The translations under genes were made by a program, and so were the position numbers. From contig JAPLBI010000106.1 in NCBI GenBank assembly GCA_026392815.1, positions 1,317 to 7,163 on the forward strand: a stretch of 5,847 nt of DNA. Reading direction: 5' to 3'. This stretch comes from Actinomycetota bacterium. Its GTDB lineage: Bacteria; Actinomycetota; Actinomycetes; Nanopelagicales; Nanopelagicaceae. Position 1 is the first letter of the stretch; each line of letters opens with the position of its first letter. This document shows positions 1-5,487 of this stretch, in pieces. The notes beneath the pieces are model-generated. The model saw only the letters and a list, made by a program, of their open reading frames with translations. It did not search any database and was not told the DNA's origin.

Positions 1-600
1 GGAGTTGCCCCCGGAAAAGTTGTTGTTATTGGCGGGGGAGTAGCAGGACTAAATGCTGCAGTTATTGCGATGGGCATGGGAGCAGATGTAACTGTTCTAG
101 ATCGCTCGCTGCCACGTCTTGCCTATATCGATTCGCTCTATAACGGACGAATTAAGACGCTTGCTTCAACTATGCATGCAATCGATCGTGAGATCAAGAA
201 CGCTGATCTAGTTGTAGGTGCAGTACTGGTACATGGCGCTAAGGCGCCGAAACTAGTTACTAATGCCCAGGTGGCACAGATGAAACCTGGTTCTGTATTA
301 GTTGACATCGCCATAGATCAAGGTGGTTGCTTCGAAGATTCCAAACCGACTACCCATGCCGAGCCAACATTTAACGTGCATAGTTCAGTCTTTTACTGCG
401 TAGCTAATATGCCAGGCGCTGTTCCAGTTGCTTCAACATATGCGCTGACAAATGCAACGCTGCCTTACGCGCTAGCGATTGCAAATAAGGGTTGGGAGCG
501 AGGAATTGAGGAAGATCCAGCACTCGATCGTGGGCTAAATGTTCATGCCGGAAAGATTCGCTATAACGCAGTAGCCCTGGCTCACGGTTATGAAGTTTGA
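1..600 (+). CDS. ald: Alanine dehydrogenase, C-terminal part (5' end outside window)
   Basis: This is the C-terminal 199 residues of an NAD-dependent L-alanine dehydrogenase, a cytosolic enzyme that interconverts L-alanine and pyruvate plus ammonia. The frame is open from base 1, so the start lies upstream; family members are about 370 residues, so roughly 170 are missing, including the N-terminal substrate-binding residues. Visible are the Rossmann nucleotide-binding loop GGGVAGLNAA near the beginning, the acidic end of the following strand (VTVLD), the ADLVVGAVLVHGAKAPKLV block, DIAIDQGGCFE, which carries the aspartate used in catalysis in the mycobacterial enzyme, and YCVANMPGAVP followed by TYALTNATLPY. 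From memory the family usually has Pro where this protein has His in LVHGAKAPK; I would not read function into that. The TGA at 598-600 lies inside the start of xerD, so the two genes are probably cotranscribed. Family assignment is very secure. Confidence 0.96.
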   Translation, partial: GVAPGKVVVIGGGVAGLNAAVIAMGMGADVTVLDRSLPRLAYIDSLYNGRIKTLASTMHAIDREIKNADLVVGAVLVHGAKAPKLVTNAQVAQMKPGSVLVDIAIDQGGCFEDSKPTTHAEPTFNVHSSVFYCVANMPGAVPVASTYALTNATLPYALAIANKGWERGIEEDPALDRGLNVHAGKIRYNAVALAHGYEV

Positions 601-1513
601 TAACGCGCTCCAATCCTTTCTCGATCACTTAACTATTGAACGTGGTTTATCGAGTAACTCAATCTCGGCATACAGAAGAGATCTCGCTAAATTCTTCGTT
701 TTTCTTGACAAAGAAAAGTTAGATTTTGAGCGTTTGAGCGAAGATGAAATTATCAGTTTCGAAGTTTGGCTTAAGGGTTTAGGGATGACGGTTACTAGCA
801 TCAATCGCAATATCTCGGCGTTAAAGAGTTTCTACAAATATCTAGCGCAAGAGTTTTCAACAAATAATCCTGTTAGCGCAGTGTTAAGTTCAAAAGTTCC
901 GCGCCGCCTACCTAAGGCGCTCACCATCAAGGAGATAACTTCACTAATTGATTCGACAAAGCGTGAAGGTGATCCAATTTCGCTTCGTGACCACGCAATT
1001 ATTGAACTCCTCTATGGCACGGGAGCACGTGTAAGTGAGATTGTCGGAATCGATATCAACGATTTTGCACAGAGTGATGTGGAAGGCAATCCCATAACCA
1101 CTCTGAAGTTGAGAGGTAAGGGATCAAAAGAGCGGATCGTGCCCCTTGGAAGTTTTGCAAAGACCGCTCTTGATGAGTACTTAGTCCGAATTAGACCGAA
1201 CCTATTAAGTAAAAGTAAATCAGCCAGGGCTGAGACCGCGCTTTTCTTAAATCAACGGGGGAGCCGCCTATCTCGGCAGAGCGCCTGGCAGATGATCTCG
1301 GATGCTGCAGATTCAACTGGGCTCTCCGGAAAAGTTTCACCACACGTCTTTAGGCATTCCTATGCCACACATTTGTTAGATGGTGGCGCTGATATTCGCG
1401 TGGTGCAAGAGCTACTGGGACATGCATCCGTAACTACGACGCAGATTTATACCCTGATCACGATAGATAAAGTGCGCGAAGCTTATGCAACCGCGCACCC
1501 GCGCGCTAATTAA
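590..1513 (+). CDS. xerD: Site-specific tyrosine recombinase XerD
   Basis: A 307-residue tyrosine recombinase of the XerC/XerD type, which resolves chromosome dimers at dif together with a XerC partner. Residues 1-90 form the SAM-like core-binding domain; about 110-300 form the catalytic domain. The full catalytic set is visible: Arg147 in GTGARVSEI, Lys177 in LRGKGSKERIVPL, His252 and Arg255 in HVFRHSYATHL, His278 in LLGHASVTTTQIYT, and nucleophile Tyr287. The His252-His278-Tyr287 spacing equals that of the E. coli enzyme as I remember it. A short insertion (about 163-170) precedes the beta-hairpin lysine. XerD rather than XerC is chosen from the actinobacterial xerD-parA-scpA neighbourhood. 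The ATG at 590 overlaps ald by 11 nt and has only a weak Shine-Dalgarno, suggesting translational coupling. Its TAA shares the TTAA at 1510-1513 with the stop of the convergent gene. Confidence 0.95.
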   Translation: MKFDNALQSFLDHLTIERGLSSNSISAYRRDLAKFFVFLDKEKLDFERLSEDEIISFEVWLKGLGMTVTSINRNISALKSFYKYLAQEFSTNNPVSAVLSSKVPRRLPKALTIKEITSLIDSTKREGDPISLRDHAIIELLYGTGARVSEIVGIDINDFAQSDVEGNPITTLKLRGKGSKERIVPLGSFAKTALDEYLVRIRPNLLSKSKSARAETALFLNQRGSRLSRQSAWQMISDAADSTGLSGKVSPHVFRHSYATHLLDGGADIRVVQELLGHASVTTTQIYTLITIDKVREAYATAHPRAN

Positions 1514-1920
1514 ATTCCGCGGAGTCTACGAGCAAGAATTGATTGATCGCCTTTAGCTTCAAGATCAGCAACGATTACCGCGATTGATTCGCGAACAATG
1601 CGACCACGATCTACTGCCAGACCAAGGTCACCACGCAAGGTGAGGCGCGCTTGATCGAGATCAAAGAGTTCATCTGGAGAAAGATAAACAGTAATTTTCT
1701 CATCATGCTTTTCGCGACCAGATGGTGAACGATCAACTGTTGTAACGCGACGACGTGGCGTTGAACGAACGCCCTTTTTTGTCTTCGGATTTGTTGGAGC
1801 AACGCCAATAGCCTTGCTTACTTCTTGGGCCTCTTCAACAACTTGGCGTACTGCGCTAAGTGCTGGTGTATTCGCGCGGAAGAGTTCATCTGCTCCAGGC
1901 AAGCTTGCTCTACGGGTCAT
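1510..1920 (-). CDS. Small ribbon-helix-helix-like protein, partner of ParA-like ATPase
   Basis: A 136-residue cytosolic protein in three parts. An N-terminal peptide, MTRRASLPGADELFR, resembles what I recall as strongly conserved in actinobacterial homologues. A low-complexity basic linker follows (about 45-70: KTKKG, TPRRR and similar). A C-terminal fold (about 72-130) starts with the strand KITVYLSPDEL, continues as a helix with DLDQARLTLRG, and ends with VDRGRIVRESIAVIVADLEAKG, the pattern expected of a ribbon-helix-helix dimeric DNA-binding domain. ATG 1918-1920 overlaps the TGA of the ParA C-terminal frame as ATGA and is preceded by a strong Shine-Dalgarno (GAGGAGG at 1927-1933, 6-nt gap), so it is coupled to parA. 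Inference: an adaptor or DNA-binding partner of the ParA-like ATPase, comparable to RHH centromere-binding proteins of type Ib plasmid partition. The molecular role is unproven. Being intact downstream of a broken parA is notable. Confidence 0.85.
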   Translation of the reverse strand: MTRRASLPGADELFRANTPALSAVRQVVEEAQEVSKAIGVAPTNPKTKKGVRSTPRRRVTTVDRSPSGREKHDEKITVYLSPDELFDLDQARLTLRGDLGLAVDRGRIVRESIAVIVADLEAKGDQSILARRLRGI

Positions 1921-2120
1921 CGTGCGCCTCCTCGGGCAATTAGTTCACGGGCTAATCTGCGATAAGAAGCAGCGCCCCCTGATGATGATGCATAACTAGT
2001 AATTGGTTCACCGGCAACAGTTGTTTCAGAGAAGCGAATAGTTTTCGCAATAATTGTTTCAAAGACATCTTCGGGATACTTCTCTAAAATTGCAGTTAAT
2101 CTTCTCGTACATAGTCGCAA
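1917..2120 (-). pseudogene. parA: C-terminal remainder of the ParA-like ATPase, out of frame with its N-terminus
   Basis: This frame encodes the normal C-terminus of the same ParA-like protein: LTAILEKYPEDVFETII, then RFSETTVAGEPITSYAS, then GGAASYRRLARELIARGG. In family members as I remember them, these blocks follow directly on the ILATMY segment found in the 2059-2778 frame. Between the TAC of ILATMY and the ATT of ILEKYP there are 16 nt, where homologues would have about 39, so roughly 23 nt (about 8 residues) are missing and the frame shifts. The formal TTG near 2118-2120 is only the edge of the open frame, without a Shine-Dalgarno, so independent translation is not supported. The protein sequence is well preserved and still coupled to the downstream RHH gene through ATGA, which points to a recent lesion or an assembly or sequencing error rather than an old pseudogene. 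Confidence 0.8.
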
Positions 2121-2778
2121 GGATTCCGATGAGATTTAGATCAGGGTTAAGGAAGCTCTTAACCTTCTCGATGTTTCCCTTGAGTTCAATAAAGCCATGA
2201 AGTGCGAAGTATTCGCATTGCAACGGAACGATTACTTCATCTGATGCAACAAGTGCGTTGATCGTTAACTGCCCCATCGTAGGTTGGCAGTCAATCAAGA
2301 TTACGTCGTAACGATCCTTCAAGCGACCAAGAGCGCGCTTCAAATACTGTTGCCCGCCAATTTCAGCACCGAGCGTTGTTTCAGCAGTACCCAAATCGCG
2401 GTTGGCAGGAAGGAAATCTAGATTTGCAACAGATGATTTAAGAACGATCTCATCGATATTCGCATCCGGTGTCATCAACGCGTAATAAACAGTGTTCTCT
2501 AGTGGAAGTGCGTGTGCATTTACTCCAAGACCTAGCGATAAACCGCCTTGTGGGTCGAAGTCAACGAGAAGAACTCGACGACCTAGTTCTGCAATGGCTG
2601 CACCGAGATTGATAGTTGTAGTTGTCTTACCTACGCCGCCCTTTTGATTAAAGATCGAGATGATCTTGGCTGGCTGGCCCTCAACTGGTGCTGGTGGAAC
2701 ACGGAAATTCTGGGGTTCGCGCCCGAGAAGAGTGGCGGTAGTTGCCACATCATCATCAAATGTCGATTTAGCGTTCAA
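2059..2778 (-). CDS. parA: ParA-like chromosome partitioning ATPase, frame interrupted before its C-terminus
   Basis: A Walker-type ParA/MinD-family ATPase encoded between xerD and scpA. Residues 1-37 are a variable N-terminus. KGGVGKT at 46-52 is the deviant Walker A with signature Lys46; LLVDFDPQG (70-78) is the A' segment; VILIDCQP (159-166) is Walker B; EVIVPLQCEYFALHG follows. Family proteins continue after ILATMY with a block like RTLHSREV, but this frame runs into unrelated residues (EKINCN...) and stops at 2059. The expected C-terminus lies in another frame at 1917-2111. The 239-residue product would lack the last helical part of the fold. The TTG start at 2776-2778 is favoured by a Shine-Dalgarno (AAAGAGG, 2787-2793, 8-nt gap) and a promoter just upstream. 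From memory, the corynebacterial orthologue in this position is PldP, a ParA-like protein reported at the septum. Family sure; functional state unknown. Confidence 0.9.
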   Translation of the reverse strand: MNAKSTFDDDVATTATLLGREPQNFRVPPAPVEGQPAKIISIFNQKGGVGKTTTTINLGAAIAELGRRVLLVDFDPQGGLSLGLGVNAHALPLENTVYYALMTPDANIDEIVLKSSVANLDFLPANRDLGTAETTLGAEIGGQQYLKRALGRLKDRYDVILIDCQPTMGQLTINALVASDEVIVPLQCEYFALHGFIELKGNIEKVKSFLNPDLNLIGILATMYEKINCNFREVSRRCL

Positions 2779-2804
2779 GCGAGAAACCTCTTTCTGTTGG
2801 CGCG

Positions 2805-2834
2805 ACTCTACGCTCCATGCGCAGATTTGAGCAA
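2805..2834 (-). promoter_or_regulatory. Candidate sigma70-type promoter for parA
   Basis: Read on the minus strand, TTGCTC (2834-2829) and TAGAGT (2810-2805) are separated by 18 nt. TAGAGT fits the actinobacterial -10 pattern TAnnnT, and the -35 keeps TTG. Transcription would begin near 2798, leaving a leader of about 20 nt that contains the AAAGAGG ribosome site of parA. The element occupies most of the 77-bp divergent gap to scpA, so parA and scpA expression may interfere. Prediction by eye only. Confidence 0.5.
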
Positions 2835-2855
2835 GTAAAGAAGTAAGGTTCGCAG

Positions 2856-3806
2856 GTGGATATCGAGATAAGCCCTGCAGATATAAAAGCAGCGGATATG
2901 AGCGGGGGCTCTGACGTATCGATCGAGAGTTCCCCTTTCAACGTCCACCTAGATAACTTTGATGGCCCCTTTGACCTCTTGCTCCAGCTCATCTCGCGCC
3001 ACAAGATGGATATCACCGAGGTCTCGCTGAGCATCGTTACCGATGAATTTATCTCCTTTATCCGGGCCCTTGAGGCCTCCGGTGAAGGCTGGCGCTTGGA
3101 CCAGGCCACCGAGTTCTTGGTAATCGCTGCCACCCTGCTTGATCTAAAGGCGGCTCGCCTCTTGCCTAGCGGTGAGATTGAGGATGAAGAAGACCTTGCC
3201 TTGCTCGAGGCCCGCGACATCCTCTTCGCCCGCCTGCTCCAATACCGCGCCTTTAAGGAGATCGCAGCGACCTTCGCCGCGCGCATTGAAGCCGCCGATA
3301 AGTCATTTGCCCGCGTCGTCGCCCTGGATCCCGCCCTTTCGGCGCTTCTGCCTGAGGTCTTGATCGGGGTAGGCGCACCGCGCTTTGCCGCGATCGCTGA
3401 GCGTGTACTCACGCCTAAAACCCCACCAGTGGTTGCCGTAGAACACCTCCACACCAGCCTGGTGAGCGTGGCTGAGGAGTCCAAGTTGGTTGTTGAGGCC
3501 CTTCGCAAGTCCCGCACTCTAAGTTTCCGAAACCTCTGCTCAGATGCTGACTCGACCCTAGTCATCGTCGCCAGGTTCCTAGCCCTGCTCGACCTCTATC
3601 GTCAGGGAGCGCTCCGTTTTGAGCAGGTTATTGCCCTCGGTGAGCTCCAGATCAGCTGGACGGGCTCAGATGAGGGCGAGGTCGCCGCCTCAGATGAGTT
3701 CGATATCCCGGTCTCTCTGCTCGATGGAGAAGCCGGCGATGAACCTGAGGACGAAACCCCAGATTTAAGCGTAGTAAATGAGACAGAAGGTGGAGAAAAT
3801 GTCTAA
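2856..3806 (+). CDS. scpA: Segregation and condensation protein A (kleisin of the SMC complex)
   Basis: A 316-residue kleisin, ScpA, that bridges the SMC dimer heads and binds ScpB to form the condensin-like complex compacting and separating the nucleoid. The N-terminal domain carries the family hallmark FDGPFDLLLQLI (35-46), then MDITEVSLSIVTDEF and the ATEFLVIAATLLDLKAARLLP helix (84-104) that contacts the SMC neck. The C-terminal winged-helix domain is FLALLDLYRQGALRFEQV with LGELQISW (241-268). About 27 residues precede the core and an acidic tail (about 270-316, rich in Glu and Asp) follows, making it longer than many bacterial ScpA proteins. The GTG at 2856 is chosen because TAAGG lies 7 nt upstream; an internal ATG at 2898 would also keep the core. 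TAAGGT (2844-2849) could instead be a -10 for a leaderless transcript. GC is clearly higher than in parA and xerD. Its end overlaps scpB by 8 nt. Confidence 0.95.
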   Translation: MDIEISPADIKAADMSGGSDVSIESSPFNVHLDNFDGPFDLLLQLISRHKMDITEVSLSIVTDEFISFIRALEASGEGWRLDQATEFLVIAATLLDLKAARLLPSGEIEDEEDLALLEARDILFARLLQYRAFKEIAATFAARIEAADKSFARVVALDPALSALLPEVLIGVGAPRFAAIAERVLTPKTPPVVAVEHLHTSLVSVAEESKLVVEALRKSRTLSFRNLCSDADSTLVIVARFLALLDLYRQGALRFEQVIALGELQISWTGSDEGEVAASDEFDIPVSLLDGEAGDEPEDETPDLSVVNETEGGENV

Positions 3807-4350
3807 TCCCGAACTCGAGCGTTCCATCGAGGCGATCCTGATGGTCGTAGATGAGCCAGTTACCGAGCTAACCCTGGCCTCAGTTCTAGAACGTACCGTC
3901 GATGAGGTAGTCGAAGCGCTCGAACACCTAACCGGTTCATATGAAGGTCGTGGCTTCTCACTGAAGGCGATCAACGGGGGATGGCGCTTCTATAGCCACC
4001 CAGAATGTTCGGCCGTGGTGGAGAAGTTTGTTCTAGATGGCCAGCAGAACCGCCTTACTCAGGCAGCGCTCGAAACCCTTGCTGTCATCGCCTACCGCCA
4101 GCCTGTATCTCGCGCCCGCGTCTCAGCCATTCGAGGCGTCAACGTTGAAGCGGTAATGAAGACCTTGGTGACCCGTGGGCTGGTCGAGGAGGCAGGGCTA
4201 GAGCCTGAGACCGGGGCGATCTTGTATAAGACCACAAGTTACTTCTTGGAAAGACTCGGACTTAACTCGCTCGGTGATCTACCTGCCCTGGCTCCTTATC
4301 TGCCGGATCTCGATCGCCTTGATGAGATCTTGGAATCACTCACAGACTAA
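3799..4350 (+). CDS. scpB: Segregation and condensation protein B
   Basis: A 183-residue ScpB, which dimerises and binds the middle of ScpA in the SMC-ScpAB complex. It has two tandem winged-helix domains: the first (about 5-75) with ELERSIEAILMVVDEPV and the GWRFYSHPEC segment, the second (about 85-155) with the characteristic LTQAALETLAVIAYRQPVSR, IRGVNVEAVMKTLVTRGLVE and YKTTSYFLERLGLNSLGDLP. Length is normal for the family. I prefer the ATG at 3799 over the in-frame ATG at 3778: it gives the usual N-terminus (MSNPELERSIEAIL), has GAAGG 8 nt upstream, and overlaps the scpA stop by 8 nt, typical of coupled subunits made in stoichiometric amounts. GC-rich like scpA. No clear hairpin terminator follows; the next gene appears to have its own promoter. 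Confidence 0.95.
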   Translation: MSNPELERSIEAILMVVDEPVTELTLASVLERTVDEVVEALEHLTGSYEGRGFSLKAINGGWRFYSHPECSAVVEKFVLDGQQNRLTQAALETLAVIAYRQPVSRARVSAIRGVNVEAVMKTLVTRGLVEEAGLEPETGAILYKTTSYFLERLGLNSLGDLPALAPYLPDLDRLDEILESLTD

Positions 4351-4379
4351 GTACCATTAGTTTCCGCCTGATCTCTACT

Positions 4380-4409
4380 TTGACCCCTGCACCTGCTTTG
4401 GCGTAGACT
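4380..4409 (+). promoter_or_regulatory. Candidate sigma70-type promoter for rluB
   Basis: TTGACC (4380-4385) and TAGACT (4404-4409) are separated by 18 nt, close to the actinobacterial housekeeping consensus (TTGAC, TAnnnT). The same 18-nt spacing and TAGAnT -10 occur in the candidate parA promoter. Transcription would start near 4416 and give a leader of about 70 nt before rluB. This is the best promoter match I found in the window, though judged by eye. Confidence 0.6.
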
Positions 4410-4420
4410 CACGTCTCAAC

Positions 4421-4473
4421 TTCCCCTTGATGGTTTAGCAGTTGAAGGCCATCTTTCTGGGGGAGCGCCCCTA
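4421..4473 (+). promoter_or_regulatory. Structured 5' leader upstream of rluB that can mask its GGGGGAG ribosome site
   Basis: Three pairings can be drawn. GATGGT (4429-4434) pairs with GCCATC (4448-4453), one wobble, around a 13-nt loop. TGGGGG (4458-4463) pairs with CCCCTA (4468-4473), one wobble, around the tetraloop AGCG. TTCCCC (4421-4426) could instead pair with GGGGAG (4460-4465), one wobble, enclosing the first hairpin. In either fold the Shine-Dalgarno GGGGGAG (4459-4465) is paired. This suggests translational control, but I recognise no known riboswitch or ribosomal-protein leader class, and short stems like these can arise by chance. Confidence 0.35.
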
Positions 4474-4494
4474 ATGACTGTCGAGAATGGATAG
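4474..4494 (+). other. Six-codon upstream ORF overlapping the rluB start
   Basis: ATG at 4474 follows GGGGGAG with an 8-nt gap, the best ribosome site in this leader, and encodes MTVENG before TAG at 4492-4494. It is in a different frame from rluB. The rluB ATG at 4487 lies inside it, and the alternative rluB ATG at 4499 lies 4 nt after its stop. It may couple translation to rluB, which lacks a convincing Shine-Dalgarno of its own. Alternatively a one-base sequence error could hide that 4474 is the true rluB start. Confidence 0.3.
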
Positions 4495-5212
4495 CCAAAT
4501 GGCCGAAATGCGCCTGAATAAAATAATCGCCGACGCTGGAATTACGAGCCGTCGCGGAGCCGACGAGTTAATCATGGATGGTCGAGTAAGCGTGGACGGA
4601 TTTATCTGTCGTGAGCTCGGAGCCAAGTTTGACCCACAAATGGTGAAAGTCATGGTTGATGGTGAGACAATTACAAGATCTTTGACTAAGTCTTATCTTG
4701 TACTTCATAAACCAAAAGGTGTTCTGTCAACGATGTTCGACCCGGAAGGTCGCCCCTCATTAGCCGACTTTATTGACCTCAGAAAAGAGCGCCTTTTCCA
4801 CGTTGGACGCCTTGATAAGGACTCTGAAGGGTTAATCCTGCTTACCAATGATGGGGATTTAACCTTTAGAGCTACCCACCCATCTTTTGGGCTGGAAAAG
4901 ACCTACATTATTGAATTTGATGGAAAGCTCCCGGTTGGGGCTGAGAAGACCCTTTTGAAGGGGATCGAGCTTGAGGATGGAATTGGCCGAGTTCTCTCAT
5001 TTAAACAGCTGAGCCCCCAGTGGCTAGAAGTCACAATCCACGAAGGCAGATACCACATCATCCGCCGGCTAATGGAGGCAGTTGATGTCACCGTCCTGCG
5101 ATTGATCCGAACCAACTTCGGACCTATCTCCTTGGGAGATACCCCTGAAGGAAGATGGCGAGATCTAAATGCGGGCGAATTATTAAACCTACAAAAGGCT
5201 TTACATATTTAA
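4487..5212 (+). CDS. rluB: 23S rRNA pseudouridine synthase, RluB/RsuA family
   Basis: A 241-residue pseudouridine synthase of the RsuA/RluB/E/F family; RluB converts a uridine in helix 89 of 23S rRNA to pseudouridine. Residues about 8-67 form an S4 RNA-binding domain (MRLNKIIADAGITSRR, then DELIMDGRVSVDG). The catalytic domain follows: YLVLHKPKGVLST, the motif HVGRLDKDSEGLILLTNDG with catalytic Asp110, and EGRYHIIRRLMEAVDVTVLRL near the end. From memory the usual form of the last block is EGRxxxVRRM, so the YHII stretch is slightly atypical. RluB over RsuA is inferred from the scpA-scpB-rluB order. The start is uncertain: ATG 4487, 4499 and 4508 are all in frame, none with a strong ribosome site; 4508 would give the family-typical MRLNK beginning. 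GC is lower than in scpAB. Confidence 0.93.
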   Translation: MDSQMAEMRLNKIIADAGITSRRGADELIMDGRVSVDGFICRELGAKFDPQMVKVMVDGETITRSLTKSYLVLHKPKGVLSTMFDPEGRPSLADFIDLRKERLFHVGRLDKDSEGLILLTNDGDLTFRATHPSFGLEKTYIIEFDGKLPVGAEKTLLKGIELEDGIGRVLSFKQLSPQWLEVTIHEGRYHIIRRLMEAVDVTVLRLIRTNFGPISLGDTPEGRWRDLNAGELLNLQKALHI

Positions 5213-5245
5213 GGTTTTATCTATATCCTGCAAATAAACATATAA

Positions 5246-5443
5246 AACCATTTATCGATATAATTTATATTGACTCGTTTTTTACCTATTTATCGATATT
5301 TAAATGCGGATTTCTGCGTATTCTAATCCCTTAATAACCATTTATCGATATTGATGAAATCCGGCGGTGCAGCTAGCGCGAGGATCTTCCCGAAGAGAGC
5401 GAGAACGAATATCGTAAAAGCGTTTACTGGATATATCGATAAA
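5246..5443. repeat. Four dispersed copies of the 11-mer TTTATCGATAT
   Basis: Exact copies of TTTATCGATAT lie on the plus strand at 5251-5261, 5289-5299 and 5341-5351, and on the minus strand at 5433-5443. Each contains the 8-bp palindrome TATCGATA. The first and third copies share 16 identical bases (AACCATTTATCGATAT at 5246-5261 and 5336-5351), exactly 90 bp apart; the second reads ACCTATTTATCGATAT, one base longer in its flank. A degenerate relative, AATATCGTAAAA, is at 5408-5419. Four exact 11-mers within 200 bp exceed what AT-rich sequence alone should give, so I read them as protein-binding sites or iteron-like repeats. The binding protein is unknown. Confidence 0.75.
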
Positions 5444-5457
5444 ACGCGATATATATA

Positions 5458-5487
5458 ACGACCTGTTGAACTTTCTGCGGGTACTAT
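5458..5487 (+). promoter_or_regulatory. Candidate promoter for a leaderless aroH transcript
   Basis: TACTAT (5482-5487) fits the TAnnnT -10 and ends 6 nt before the aroH ATG, so transcription would begin at or next to the start codon. Eighteen nt further upstream is ACGACC (5458-5463), a weak -35 sharing GACC with the rluB promoter. No Shine-Dalgarno precedes aroH, which supports leaderless translation, common in Actinomycetota. Confidence 0.5.

Noticed and set aside
404..810. Minus-strand frames over the ald end and xerD start
   Set aside because: They are shadows of two clear plus-strand genes, with no domain signature.
1611..1999. Short frames on both strands over the RHH gene and the ParA C-terminus
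   Set aside because: They overlap the conserved RHH-like gene and the ParA C-terminal blocks and resemble no known protein.
2768..3565. 265-codon open frame on the minus strand antisense to scpA
   Set aside because: Its translation is Ser/Arg/Ala-rich with no recognisable domain, and it mirrors a well-supported ScpA frame in GC-rich DNA where antisense frames stay open easily.
5213..5249. Inverted repeat GGTTTTAT/ATAAAACC as a rho-independent terminator for rluB
   Set aside because: The stem is AT-rich with a 21-nt loop and no following T-run, so I mention it only as part of the intergenic description.
5246..5443. CRISPR array
   Set aside because: Repeats are only 11-16 bp, unevenly spaced, and one is inverted; no cas genes are present.
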